Assembly: GCA_030867875.1 (NCBI GenBank)
Contig: JAOWCC010000930.1
Span: 248,001 to 312,000 of the forward strand
Direction: 5' to 3'
Length of the DNA: 64,000 bases
DNA from: Actinernus sp. WN-2022
Taxonomy: Eukaryota; Cnidaria; Anthozoa; Actiniaria; Actinernidae
The notes under the pieces were generated by a model. It had not been told where the DNA came from. It did not search any database and saw nothing but the letters and a program-made list of their open reading frames with translations. Made by a program: the position numbers and the translations under genes. Of this stretch, positions 31,576 to 43,576 are shown one piece after another. Numbering within the stretch: the first letter of the stretch is position 1; each line of letters begins with the position of its first letter.

Positions 31576-32339
31576 TCTCAGTTCATATACAAGTACTCGC
31601 TCTAGAACAGGAGGTAATCAAGAGTACCACGGGACCACAGTAATCCAAGTTAAGTAATTGATTGTTTGATTCTAAGTGGTGTCACTATTTAATCAGGCTG
31701 AATATTTTAGGAAAAGGGAGTCAAAATTATTACCAATAGCGTAATTTAGATTATGATAATTAATCTCTTCAAATACGAACAAAACTCAGTTGCCTATACT
31801 CAAAGGTAGACTTATTAAAGGCCAAATCGGATTATTGGTAGAATATTGTTGTCAGTAATTTTATTATAAATACCAGTAAGTTATCGTATACCAATTATTA
31901 GTACACCTTGCCCGGCCATATTTATTGAAAACAAATCTGTTTCACTTTCAGTCTTATAATTGGTGAGTCGGCTATACTAAAATTAGTTACTGAATAATCA
32001 CGCTGTTATTGAAGTGCCTTTTGTACATGTTGTGAATCGTCTCACCGTGATTCAATTGGACCAATGGTAACCGGATCGGAATGTAAAGAAACAAATATTA
32101 AGTTTGAGGATTCAGCTCATTTCAGTTCCATACAGTATTTTTACTAAGTGTCCGGCTCAGACCGCCTGAGTTTTGGGAGGTTTACCACGTTTAGATATTA
32201 GTGTATCTTGGTGACTGATATGTTTTACTGCAATACGGTTTTTGGTGCCAATATCATTAAATCGTTAGGGGAACCAGTTTAACTCCGCCTCAGTAACATG
32301 CTAGATGAGATTTGAATTGAAATTTTTCCTTGTGGTACC
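31576..32339. other. Decayed interior of the second retroelement
   Basis: No RT or RNase H motif can be read. The segment CTAAGTGTCCGGCTCAG near 32147 has a relative near 35261. Confidence 0.35.
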
Positions 32340-33320
32340 GTTTCTATTACATGTCAGTGAACGTGGTTCCAGTAGGCCGATTGACTATGCTTTTACATTA
32401 AGACGGGAGGAGTTCAGTAGTGCGGTACTAGAGGTCGGGAATTGACGGTAAAAGATCCTTATAGGGACACGAGTTTTCAGATATACAGCCAAGTGGCCGA
32501 ACATATGTTGCGTTTATTTTCTAAATGTTTTACTGTATACCATGCACTTACAAATTATTGTTAATTTATGCCTTGAAGTGCGTGATATATTCTAATATTC
32601 ATACAAAGTAAGTGTATTTTGGGTATGTATCTCGGAGGGAATGCCGACTGACTGTTTTTCTACCTTGACTGACTGGGTGAGTCACAGTAGTGCGGTGTTG
32701 AAGGTCAGAATTGACGCTGCCATAGCAACCAGTATCCTTATCACAGGCATACTAGTTCTTACATACAGCTAGTGGCTGAACACTATTAATATTACTTATT
32801 TTCTAAATTTCTGCTTTGTATCGGCACTTACATATGTTATTAATTTATACCTACAAGTGTGGTATATATTTATGTTAATACAACGTAGTGTTTGTCGGGT
32901 GGTAATAAGAGCAATAAACGAAATTTGTCATGCATACCTCATGCAGATTGCCGATTAGCTATGCTTTTCACATTGAGATACTAAATTCCATTTCGATCTG
33001 TGATTTTAGCCGGATCCTGGCTGTTTTTCAGGTCCGTTAGTAATTCAGTGGAGGGGTTCACTAGGGCGCTGCTTGAGGTCAGTCAATACACGTCAAGGGA
33101 TCCTTATTAGGGACAAAGTTTTCTGATATACAGCCCAGAGATCAAACATATGATTTGTTTTATTTAAAAAAATAAAATAAAAATCTGCTTTCTTTTACTT
33201 ACAAATAATATTAATTTCTCTCTTGAAGTATGACATACACACGCGGTTAGTGTATGTTGGGTATGTATCTCGTACAGAATGCCGATTGGCTATATTTTTG
33301 CCCTTTGGATTGGGAGAAGG
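32340..33320 (+). repeat. Degenerate tandem repeat, about 300-bp period
   Basis: Three diverged copies share the order: AATGCCGATTGGCTAT-type segment, TAGTGCGGT-type segment, TCCTTAT, ATACAGC, TTTATTTTCT, CACTTACA and TTGGGTATGTATCTCG. Indels make the period irregular. Confidence 0.5.
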
Positions 33321-33654
33321 AGATCTATTACGATCAGTTCGTTCAATAACTGTATGTGTTGACGTTTCGAATGATATCTCTTTGACCGAGAGATCAGTAT
33401 TCCTTCAGTGGATGATCAGTAGCTTTGAGGAATCTCGAAGCTGCAACATGAGAATTGTATATTGCCGAGTGGCATTGTGACAGCTAGTAGCTTTGAGGAA
33501 TCTCAGAATTATATTGCTGAGTGGCATTGTTACATCCATGCAAGAGGCTAGGGATGGACATGGACTGATCGGGTGATAACCGAATGGTACATACCCGGGC
33601 CGATTAGTTTCTTATTTTGAATTGGTTGTGAGTATTATATATTTTTCTCTTGTT

Positions 33655-33909
33655 CTTTTAGGTGTTGTTGAAGATCTTTTACCATCGATTCTCCGTTCCG
33701 CGCGACATGAACTCAAAGTATTGGTCCCAGATCTTTCAGATTCCAGATTAAGAACGGCTATGGATTGCATAGCCCTAGAGCCGGAGACGCTTCCGCAGCT
33801 GCTAACGCTCTCGCCGATAATTAAGAGACACGGACTACGGTGATCGGAGGAAGCTAAAGACGGCTACATCAAGGATAACGTTATCCGTTCCTTGTCATTG
33901 GGTATTTAA
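33655..33909 (+). pseudogene. Tyrosine recombinase C-terminal relic
   Basis: Reading across frames gives YGLHSPRAGDASAAANALAD, equivalent to the HSFRSGGATAAANAG segment at 2600-2680 (H-x-x-R region). EEAKDGYIKDNVIRSLSLGI follows with the catalytic tyrosine. A stop replaces the expected tryptophan near 33842, and a frame change separates the blocks. The stop at 33907-33909 precedes B1 by about 30 bp, as in the first element. Confidence 0.68.
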
Positions 33910-33937
33910 TTTAGTATTCCCGTTCTTTACATTCGCA

Positions 33938-34029
33938 CGCGGTTCGTGTGGACACACCCCTATAAGTGGTTGCTTATTACATGATAAATGTTTTATGTTC
34001 GGTTGAGCGGGGAGCGAATTAGAACATAA
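33938..34029 (+). repeat. B1 repeat of second retroelement
   Basis: CGCACGCGGTTCGTGTGGAC and the following bases recur at 35445-35543 in the same direction, with a 4-bp difference (TATC). Confidence 0.75.
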
Positions 34030-34180
34030 ATGTATTTATCATGGGTTACGTAACCCCGCCATTGGGGTGTACGCGTTGTTTTAGTAACAATACATCATTA
34101 GTGGTACATTACTATATAGTCGGATATGCGTAATGAACATTCATTCGAGTCCTACGTCCGCCGCTTCGCCTTCCAAATTA
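34030..34180 (+). repeat. A2 repeat of second retroelement
   Basis: An uninterrupted copy of A1 directly joined to B1. It proves that 29353-30837 is an insertion in A1. Confidence 0.75.
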
Positions 34181-35444
34181 AATACCCAATGAGCATAAGG
34201 TTATATATTTTCATAAATCCGTTTATGGTTTTAGTTCCAAACGAAGTTATGGTTTCAGTTACTAGATGATTTTTGTAGCAGCAAATGGCTCACCTGAGAG
34301 CAAGCCGTTATTGAATTGCGAGGCCGCGATTCGGAGGCGGGATGCCGTTGTCCGTATCTGAGTAAGATATGCATATGAGGCTAATGGCTCTCCCAAGAGC
34401 AAGCCGTTACTAAATTGCCAGAGTTTAAGAATATATGGCATTAGGCTAGGAGATGGTATAAGCACTAGTCATGACGTTAGGTCCAGAAAATGTTGTGTGA
34501 AGCAACCGGCTTCTTGTTTGTTTTCTTGTTTTTTGTTTGTTATATTTTCACAGTTCAGTACAGTTCTTCACTCTGGAGCAGAAGGAGATGGACTGAGTTA
34601 TCAAGTTAAAGAGCCAAGTCTACTCGACTACCAACTACACTAGAAGCCAACCGAATATGTTTTCTGTTATGACTTCCAAAGATATGTAAACAGGCTTATT
34701 CGAATAATAAGCCTATATATACTATATGTAACTCAAATTATTCTTACATAATCAAAATGCAAATTAAGGACTAAAGGACTTAATTTTATATTACAATGTT
34801 TTAATTTATGTTTTTACAAACAGCGTTTTAAGTACCCAATTCGTATTTGATAGAGGCTATTTAGCTTTTGGCTTTAGCCCTCGGAGCCTAGTACGATTGC
34901 ATTCGGCCGAGGAGTACGTTTCCAGAATTTTTTCCACAGCAAGGTGGTTTTTATTTCTGGTTTTTCGTATCGGGCAACGTACAAACCTAGATTATCTACG
35001 TTTAACAATCTAGAAACCGCTGTCCAATTTAGCAATATTGCAGTCACGACTATTGTAACTTATGAAGATTGAATGACTGAATCTGTATTAGTCACATGTG
35101 ATACAACCTATTTTTTTATTAAGCTTTGCTTAATGTAATAAATTGTTGGAAGAATCGAAGTGTAATTAACATCGTAGGTGCTTTGTTCAACCTGAAGATA
35201 GTTTTAGTTAGATTTCCAAGGTATGTAAACAGTCTTATTTGAACCATAAGCCTGTAATATAAGTGTCCGGCTCAGCATTATTGCAGTCGTAACTAGTGTC
35301 AGTAACATTATGAAGATTGACTAATTAAGTGGTGCGTTGTATTAGTCGCTTGCGGTACAACCTACATGTATACCTACTAATTGCTCTAGATTACAACTTA
35401 TCATCGTGTATAGTTGAAGTTATGATAGTTAATAAAGAGGGCGC
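34181..35444. other. Sequence between A2 and B2
   Basis: Contains AAATTAAATACCCAATG at its left (the inverse of 33898-33914), a short duplicated segment (GAGAGCAAGCCGTTA and AAGAGCAAGCCGTTA near 34293 and 34397) and diverged repeats near 35036 and 35280. No protein is visible. It may be a later insertion. Confidence 0.35.
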
Positions 35445-35543
35445 ACGCGGTTCGTGTGGACACACCCCTATAAGTTGTTGCTTATTACATGATAAATGTT
35501 TTATGTTCGGTTGATATCGAGCGGGGAGCGAATTAGAACATAA
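35445..35543 (+). repeat. B2 repeat of second retroelement
   Basis: Direct copy of B1. It ends where the AAGATGGCGGC-family repeat begins. Confidence 0.72.
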
Positions 35544-36060
35544 CGGTATTTTCACGCGGCGAACGATACAGTGAAAACAGGTCTACTAAATGGCTCGAAA
35601 TGGAGTTTACTTGGATAAAGAAACAGTGGAAGGGTATCACAATGCTACCAGGATGTATCTAAGCTAGAAGAGAATCCTAAAAAGCCATTAATTTTCCGTT
35701 AGCGTTGAAGCGAAGCGGCCGATAGCACATGTTCAAGTTTAACGGCTTCTCCTGGCTTTCCCACTGATGAAACTTACTAGAAAACTCCCCAGTAATGCAC
35801 TTCATCTATTGCTCTACCTACACAACGGGTTTTAAGGTTATTTAAAATCATTTTATTGATAAAATTTGAGCAATCGAATCTATATACAAGGTCATCTCTC
35901 TGGACTCAGTACGTTTGGCCAATAAAAAGCATTGTTAGAACAACCCTTGCGTCAAATCGAAGAGCCAATCAGAATACGCGACAGTTCAGCCTTTACCAGG
36001 GTCTTCTCTCAGAGTAGCCGCCATCTTGGATCTGACCGAGAAGACCCTGGGGACGAGGTT
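35544..36060 (-). repeat. AAGATGGCGGC repeat family, copy on minus strand
   Basis: About 515 bp, homologous to 56640-57125 in reverse. It ends with GGTCAGATCCAAGATGGCGG (minus strand) inside inverted GGGTCTTCTC/GAGAAGACCC flanks. No ORF is conserved between the copies. Confidence 0.7.
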
Positions 36061-36894
36061 GCGTACATTTTGGTCGTGGCTTTCAAGGACATAGAGTGAA
36101 CTATGGTACGTATTAACATACAGAGTATTTGTTCACATATTTTATGACGTGACTGTAATAATTTTAAGGGGCACATGTTTCCTCGAAACCTGTTCTGACA
36201 CGTTAGTGGAAGGGTCTTCACGCTTCAAGTGGCTTTTCGTGACGGGCTAATTGAAGTGGTGTGCAGGGAATTGCTTTTATCTAATCTATTATTGGAGTTT
36301 TTAACATTACATATTAACAGAAATACCATTTAAACCCTTCATGTCACGTAAACTGCGAAGAGACCCTAAGAAACCCACGTTTTATTGACCCGTGAGTGTG
36401 TAAAGAATGCAAAGGTATCCCAGCTCGTTGTTACACATTCATTAAGTATTATTTGGCTAATACAACGTTTATTTCAAATCGAAGGATCATAAAGATTGCC
36501 AAACCATAGGCGACAATATATAACATATAGTCCGTTTTGCATTCAAATGAACCGAATGCTTCGTCTTTTCAAATGCCAATAAGAGTTGAAATTTTCGTTT
36601 TGTGAACATTTTCCGTACGTTTTAGATATTTCCTGTATTACTGAGTAAGGTTACTAATGTGTGTATGTCCTGTTTAGGAAAAAAAGCCTGCAAAAACAAG
36701 AGGAGAAGCAAGTTCTACGAGTAAAAAGAGACAAGAGAAATGTTTATTTATTCATAAGTTAAAAAATCAAAATTAATCAATAAACATATCACCGATGTAT
36801 TTCTGGGGATTTCTGATTTATAAGCTTATCTCACAGCTACCATTTCATGTATTGGTCCCTTTTGTAAACATAAGTTTTTCTTTCATCTTTAGCA
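36061..36894. other. Unassigned stretch
   Basis: No gene, repeat or RNA that I recognise. A short lysine-rich segment near 36680-36730 (KKPAKTRGEAS type) is too short to call as an exon. Confidence 0.35.
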
Positions 36895-37281
36895 ACTTGT
36901 CACCAACTTGTCATCTATGCAGACATATTTTTTCACTCGTAAATTTGAAATAAAAAAGTAACAACTTCTTACCTGAGCGCTTAATTAGTTTCCAATATGC
37001 ACACCTCATTGTGTTATGGTCCAATCAGATTTTACCTTCCATATCCTGGAATGTGACGTAATGTTACATTTAAAAGGAATTTGCCATTGACCAATCGTAG
37101 GAGAGTGTTCACTGGCACGCCAATTCACTAAAATTCTTTCATTGGGTGGTGGATGGAACAAATGTGCTGACGTCATACTTGCATATTGGAAACTAATTAA
37201 GCGCTCGGGTAAGCAGACGTTACTTTTTTCTTCGAATTTATGGGTGAAAAAATAGGTCTACATAGCAGGCTACTTGTCACC
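36895..37281. mobile_element. Long inverted-repeat MITE
   Basis: Arms of about 100 bp include GAGCGCTTAATTAGTTTCCA and its complement, AAAAAGTAAC-type blocks and CTTGTCACC near the ends. A core of about 180 bp is not repeated elsewhere here. Confidence 0.75.
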
Positions 37282-37704
37282 ATCATCATGTAATATTTCA
37301 TGTGCACCTTGAACAATTAGTATACAACTGGCAAGTCTATAAAGCTCTACTAATAAAGCTATTACTATAGCTGTGATTGCAAGACTGGTAATGCTTTCTT
37401 ACATTGGTCAGATAATTTTGCTCAAGATTCTCTGGTTTTCCTTCCTCCCTTCTGTTTCGAATTGCAATTAACTGGAGGGTACTTATGTGATAAATGGGAG
37501 GTATGTTCAAACCCTGACCCTGTTGGACCCCAAAAGGGAGCTCCAAAACACTGATTGCCCTACTTTTTGTGACCCTGATAGCTCAAATTGGCTCAAATCC
37601 TGCCCCTGACTGTTCAAATCAGGCTCAAACCCTGACCCGCACGGCATACAGTACTGTTCGAAAAGATTGCAACGAGATTTGGGGATATATCCCCGGGGAT
37701 ATTT
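37282..37704. other. Spacer with short direct repeats
   Basis: Contains loose repeats of CTCAAA(T/C)CCTG(A/C)CCC. No gene supported. Confidence 0.35.
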
Positions 37705-37890
37705 CACTTTTATATAAGGGAAGTGAAATATCACTTTTGGAAAGTGATATTTCACTTTTTGGAAAGTGATATTTCACTTTTTGGGAAGTGATTATCCCTT
37801 TTGAAAAGTGATATCTCACTTTTGAAGAAGTGAAATTTCACTTTTATAAAGTGATATTTCACTTTTTGGGAAGTAATATTTCACTTACAT
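37705..37890. repeat. Palindromic minisatellite
   Basis: Eight or so variants of a unit of about 22 bp built from AAGTGATATTTCACTT, itself a palindrome, with TTTGG-like spacers. Every unit can form a hairpin on either strand. Confidence 0.85.
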
Positions 37891-37979
37891 GTACGGCAAA
37901 TGTGTCTGTGCTAATATCTAAGACTCAGTTTTATTCTGGTTTCAAGTCTTTATCAACTGAACGCCGCCATTTGCGTTCT

Positions 37980-39505
37980 TATTAACTAACTGAAGAGTTT
38001 TCAGCTTAAAAAACATTCTTAAAACACGGCCCGCTATAAACAATATTACATTAACTTTTATTCCTGTTCACACTTCATGAATTGTTTACTCAACACCGCT
38101 AACAATCATCGGTTAACTTTTATTCCTGTTCACACTTGATGAGTTGTCAGTTTCTTACTCAACACCGCCGCTCGCGTTCTTATTAACTAACGAAGCCAGC
38201 TTCAAAATAAACGTTCTTAAAACACGGCCCGTTATCAATCTTCGGTTAACTTTTATTCCTGTTCAAGCAAAACACGGCGCGCTAACAATCTTCGGTTAAC
38301 TTTTATTCCTGTTCACACTTCATGTGTTGTCAGTTTCTTACTCAACACCACCGTTCGCGTTCTTATTAACTAACGAAGCCAGCTTCAAAATAAACGTTCT
38401 TAAAAGACGGCCCGCTAACAATCTTCGGTTAACTTTTATTCCTGTTCAAGCGTGATGAGTTGTCAGTTTCTTACTCAACACCGCCGTTCGCGTTCTTATT
38501 AACAACGAAGCCAACTGCTTCAAAATAAAGGTTCTTAAAAGACGGCCCGCTAACAATCTTCGGTTAACCTTTATTCCTGTTCAAGCAAAACACGACCCGC
38601 TAACAATCTTAGGTGTTGAAGAAACTGACAAGACATGAAGTGTGAACAGGCATAAAAGTTAACCGAAGATTGGTAGCGGGCCGTGTTTTAAGAATGTTTA
38701 TTTTGAAGCAGTTGGCTTCCTTAGTTAATAAGAACGCGAGCGGCGGTGTTGAAGAAACTGACAACACATGAAGTGTGAACAGGAATAAAAGTTAACCGAA
38801 GATTGTTAGCGGGCCGTGTTTTAAGAATGTTTATTTTGAAGCAGTTGGCTTTCTTAGTTAATAAAAACGCGAGCGGCGGTGTTGAAGAAACTGACAACAC
38901 ATGAAGTGGAACAGGAATAAAAGTTAACCGAAGATTCAGGTTAGCCGGCCGTGTTTTAAGAATGTTTATTTTGAAGCAGTTGGCTTCGTTAGTTAATAAG
39001 AACGCGAACGGCGGTGTTGAAGAAACTTACAAGACATGAAGTGTGAACAGGAATAAAAGTTAACCGAAGATTCAGGTTAGCGGGCCGTGTTTTAAGAATG
39101 TTTATTTTGAAGCAGTTGGCTTTGTTAGTTAATAAGAACGCGAACGGCGGTGTTGAAGAAACTGACAACACATGAAGTGTGAACAGGAATAAAAGTTAAC
39201 CGAAGATTGTTAGCGGGCCGTGTTTTAAGAATGTTTATTTTGAAGCAGTTGGCTTCGTTAGTTAATAAGAACGCGAGCGGCGGTGTTGAAGAAACTGACA
39301 ACACATGAAGTGTGAACAGGAATAAAAGTTAACCGAAGATTCAGGTTAGCGGGCCGTGTTTTAAGAATGTTTATTTTGAAGCAGTTGGCTTCGTTAGTTA
39401 ATAAGAACGCGAGCGGCGGTGTTGAAGAAACTGACAACACATGAAGTGTGAACAGGAATAAAAGTTAACCGAAGATTGTTAGCGGGCCGTGTTTTAAGAA
39501 TATTT
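37980..39505. repeat. Satellite array with two opposed halves (about 133-bp unit)
   Basis: The left half (about 37980-38620) has four or five diverged units on one strand. The right half (38610-39505) has seven more uniform units on the other. Marker: GTTAACCGAAGATTGTTAGC on the right and GCTAACAATCTTCGGTTAAC on the left. The halves meet near 38610-38625, so the array could fold into a very long hairpin. Confidence 0.87.
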
Positions 39506-39713
39506 ATTCGCTATAAATCAGCTATTCAGTATACCTGTATAACGCGGTACACAGAGAGATCGTACGAGATCGGTAAACCAGCCAAAAACGCCGTCAAAAT
39601 TATTTTAGTGTTGGCCTACCGATCACGGTGTTTGCGCTGGTATGTATTATGACCGAGAGTAAAATGAAATGTGGCATAAAACCTACGAAATAAACGTACC
39701 TCAAACAAGAGCG
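39506..39713. other. Short spacer
   Basis: No recognised features. Confidence 0.3.
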
Positions 39714-40003
39714 CCAGTTGAAATATCCTGAGCCTGTTGGAAGGCTTTCGCACGAGTGAAGTTAAATAAAACATTAAACTGCTTACATTTGAGAGATGGG
39801 ACTCCAAATTTGAGAGAAATTTCCTCGGGGGTCCATCATCTTGGTTTTACTGTATTAAATTATGTAAATAAATTAACCTGGCGTTGTTGCGTGACCAGCA
39901 CAGTGCAATCTGATTGGTGGTGAAGAAATTTTGCTGCATGAAACAAAAACAAAAAATAACGGCCTGCAGATTAAGACTCGGTGCTGCCACAGGCAGCCCG
40001 AGT
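39714..40003. repeat. Interspersed repeat ending in GC-rich hairpin, copy 2
   Basis: Second copy of the family at 28552-28923, with one ACTCGGTGCTGCCACAGGCA hairpin (39976-40003). Confidence 0.72.
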
Positions 40004-41187
40004 AATGAGCAGACTGAAGTTTTGGGAATGTGGGTAAAGCTTTTAATTAGAGATAACCAACAGGCATTTCAGTTAATAATCTTTAATCCAAACCCTAACA
40101 ACTACCAAGATGGACTCGTAATGGCAAGAACAGCAGATAAAGTTACACAGAGTTACATAGAGGCACACAAATTGACATAGCTAGCTCCACAGGATGGACA
40201 GGATACAACTTATAATATGGTACAAATATAAACATACATTTGAGACAATCATCTATTAATACTCGGAACCTGCAGTATAACAGAACAGCAGACCAAATTG
40301 TAAACGTGTGTTACATGAATAAGTAGTGTTTAAATTAAAAGGTCAACATACGAGAAAAACAAAAATATTAAATTACATATATGCTTGGGGAGCAGAGAAT
40401 GAAAGTCACCGCGCTACCGGCCACTCCTAAAAACTGCTAAATTCAGCTAATAATTCTTCCCTTTGGTTAATATTACTAAGAGGATTTCAAATGAAAGTGT
40501 ATTTCATCTTCAATCTCATGTGGCCCGAGTGAAAGCCCAGATGGGCTCTTGTTAGGCTTAATTTGTGACTGTGTAATATGTGTTTCATAACGTTTGAAAC
40601 TCAAACGAATTATGGCACAATGCTTTATTTTGGAGGACATTTATTTGAAAGTTTCCAATTAATAACAATACCGATGCATGCATGCAATGCACACTGGTTG
40701 AGAGAGAGCGCCTTCATATTGTCAAAGTCATGTGCTTCACATCGAGGTAACAAGAAGTTGAATCAGACAAAATATGTTTTGTTCTGTCAGTGATATCTCT
40801 GCCGTACGCAAGAAACTAAAAATATTTTTAAATGAAGCTACTAGTAATTTAGTTCTCTGCTGTAAATCATGCACTCCGCGAAGGACATGGAGGCTCAGCT
40901 TGAATAACCGTTAACTCTACATACGGTCCTCTACGCTACACATGGTACTTGAATAGAAAGGTAGACGCTTCGTTCAAAGTCTTTATAGTTATAGCTTTAA
41001 TAATCGACTGTACTGTGTTGTCACTTCTGGAAAACACTGATCGAAACGGCCGACATCACTGGAGATAAAACACAAGAAAACTAGGGTTAAATGTTTAAAT
41101 AATGTCTGTAGATCACAACAGTAACAGAGCAATCATACGTAAAGTGTGGATTTACTAAGGAAACGAATAATAGAACACTTTATTTGG
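40004..41187. other. Unassigned stretch
   Basis: No gene that I can support. Frames of 70-90 codons at 39914-40180 and 40578-40793 show no domain, and the first begins inside the repeat. Confidence 0.35.
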
Positions 41188-41330
41188 GCAATATAACACG
41201 CTTTCCATGTCTTTGTTCTCTTATATAAACACGCGGTATACGTTGGGAGAACAAAGTTTTTCTGCATTCTCCCAACATATCGCAAGTGTATATATAAGAG
41301 AAAAAAGACATGAAAAGCGTGTTATATTGC
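41188..41330. mobile_element. Hairpin MITE
   Basis: GCAATATAACACGCTTTCCA and following bases are mirrored at 41265-41330 over arms of about 68 bp with a very short loop. Confidence 0.75.
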
Positions 41331-41673
41331 TTAATTATAAAATAACGAACAGGAAATACACGAGAGAAAATCGTACGCACTCAGAAGATCAATTCTCCTA
41401 ACCGTAACAGTCAGAAATCGACCGACGGTGAGATTGCACAGCGCGGGAAATCCCCCGAAAACGAAGGAATCGGCTCTGTGTCCTCTGGCTCTGTGTCAGT
41501 GTGTGGCTCTATTTTAAAAACATCTGCTTCAACAGTCCCCGAAAAGACTAACTCGGAATTCAAGACATGCTTTCGCGGAAATTTAAGGCGAACTTTAGGC
41601 ATTCAAGTAGTGGAGGACTTGTACTGCATGGGTGTTTTTGTCGCTGAATGACAGAATGTACATGAGGAAACAT
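41331..41673. other. Spacer
   Basis: No recognised features. Confidence 0.3.
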
Positions 41674-42356
41674 GCTCAAGCATGTTAAGGCATGGTTTTT
41701 GAACCGTTCTGATAAAACATTCAAAATTCGTTATCTTTGTTATTTATGTATGAAATACCCTATAACTTTGGAATAATACGGTAATCGTGTGTCTTAACAT
41801 TTAAGTATCGGTATTTTGGTGTTTTGAAGGTCACGTGACCTTAAGGCTGATAAAACGAATAAATCAAAATGGGGTGGCGGAAGTTATTGTTTTGTTTCAG
41901 ATTTTCGATTCGAAATGTTAAGCTTGTTATGGGAAATGAGACTGTGTCCGGAATGGTTGACTTTTTATCACTGAAGAGGATATAAATGGCGAAAAATGGT
42001 TCCAAGAATAGGTCACGTGACCTGTTTTCTATATTTTCGCCTTAACAGTCTATCATGGTCAACCATTCCGGACTGATCTTTAAAGTCAACCACAAGTGTA
42101 ATCAGATAAACACAAAATCGTTACTTAAAATATAAAACGCACCACCCCGTTTTTAGTTTAATTTTCAACTTTTTGTGATCACGTGGTTGGTCACGTGATA
42201 GACATTTTACCAAAATTTTATATTAGGACGATTAAAAACGCTGAGATTAGTTATAACCATCATTGTTCTAGGATTTTAGCAAATTCAAGTGACTCTATTC
42301 AAGAAAATAGCTGTAGCCTCGTTTTCATGTTCAAACCATGCCTTAACATGCTTGAG
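41674..42356. mobile_element. Inverted-repeat DNA element, about 680 bp
   Basis: CTCAAGCATGTTAAGGCATG at the left is mirrored exactly at the right end. An internal inverted pair (CCGGAATGGTTGAC and GTCAACCATTCCGG) lies near 41950 and 42058. No transposase frame is seen and no target duplication is clear. Confidence 0.68.
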
Positions 42357-43202
42357 TGATCGGTCCCTGTTGAACTTTGAAGCAGGTTTTAGTTGAATGA
42401 ACTTTTATTTTCACCAAACTCAATGGAAAGATCTAGCTGTTGGAACTTTCCTTCTAATGAGATGAGGCTAAGAGTGCAAGGTAAGAGGGAAAAACTCATT
42501 TTGTTCTGTGAAAAAATCAACAAAATATCAACTTCACAACTGTCGCACGTGAATTTGCAAAATTTCTGTAATAAAATGGCAAGGAGAATGCTAAAAACCT
42601 TATCTGAATTATCTAAGACCAAACAGGGTGAATGATAACAATTGGCCTTATATGAAGGCTTATTATTTCGTGAATTTCGTCGCCGACAAATACGTATATG
42701 TCCTTTTAGTTTTAGTTTGGGATACAAAAAGACAGAGAAAAACAATTGAAAGAGTGTTGCCTTGCTTTTCCCTCTCGTCTACTCTAGTCTCTAGCTCCAT
42801 TCCTTACTCTATTCGTCGATAAGGAGGTTGTTTAAAAACTAGACTTGTTAGCCGTTTGTGTGTTTTAGTTTTACCGTACGAAATAAGTTAAACGAAAAGT
42901 GGTTTCGACTTTTGTTTGTTGGACCACAAATAAAAATATCTTGGCCGGGATGGTTAGCAAATTTGATAACTTCGTCGGTTGGCTGTATTTTTGTTAAATA
43001 TATATGTCCGTTTTGCTGATTACAATCATATTATTGTAAGTCAACGTTTGGTGAAAACATTCTTCCTTGTCGTTTGCCATTTTGATCAGTTCATTCACAA
43101 TCGCGTGCCAGCGAATTTCCATGTCTATGCGGACTCTCATATAAACACGGCTTTCAGCCAATCAGCGCGCGAGTTTCCTCTGGGTTATTTTATAAACTTT
43201 AA
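42357..43202. other. Unassigned stretch
   Basis: Overlapping frames of up to 118 codons at 42389-42745 lie on opposite strands. Neither shows a domain, so I do not call a gene. Confidence 0.3.
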
Positions 43203-43576
43203 GGGTGCGTTTACCAATTCGTCGCTAAGCAGCGACGTTGCTCATGCAAATGGCGGGAAAAAACTTACTTCCGGTTTAGTGGTAAAGCAATTTTCGGTAT
43301 ATCGTAAAACGCATGCTACACCTTTTGTGCCTAACCCAGACCAATGATATAGGCAAATATGAAAGCACTATCCCAAAGAAATCATGAAATGATTGATTTT
43401 TTCTGCCTAGATGACGTTATACTGAATGACGTCATATGATGACGTCATCAAAATATAAAGGTCCGTCTCCCAGGAGTACCTGAGTGATTTATTAATTATT
43501 TTACTCAAATTGTTGGAGTTTTATAGTGTTTTAAATTCTACTTAGCAACGGCCCAAAAGAATTGGTAAATGCACCC
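43203..43576. mobile_element. TTAA-flanked MITE
   Basis: GGGTGCGTTTACCAATTC and GAATTGGTAAATGCACCC form the ends, bounded by TTAA at 43199-43202 and 43577-43580. This fits piggyBac or Kolobok targeting. A TGACGTCA-type cluster lies inside. Confidence 0.78.

Larger units (their letters stand above)
29263..35543 (+). mobile_element. Second split-direct-repeat recombinase retrotransposon, decayed
   Basis: Order on the plus strand: A1 (29263-29352, continued at 30838-30903 after an insertion), gag relic, recombinase relic, B1 (33938-34029), A2 (34030-34180) and B2 (35445-35543). A1-A2 and B1-B2 are direct repeats, the same layout as the element at 2080-8450 but a different family. No intact ORF remains. 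Much of the expected RT region is replaced by degenerate tandem repeats at 32340-33320. About 1.26 kb of extra sequence separates A2 from B2. Confidence 0.62.

Noticed and set aside
37507..37819. Overlapping short frames on both strands
   Set aside because: They come from the palindromic minisatellite, which leaves several frames open.
38989..39440. Two similar 60-codon frames (39171-38989 and 39440-39258)
   Set aside because: They are translations of successive satellite units.
42389..42745. 118-codon minus frame with an opposing 80-codon frame
   Set aside because: No domain, no splice context and opposite-strand overlap.
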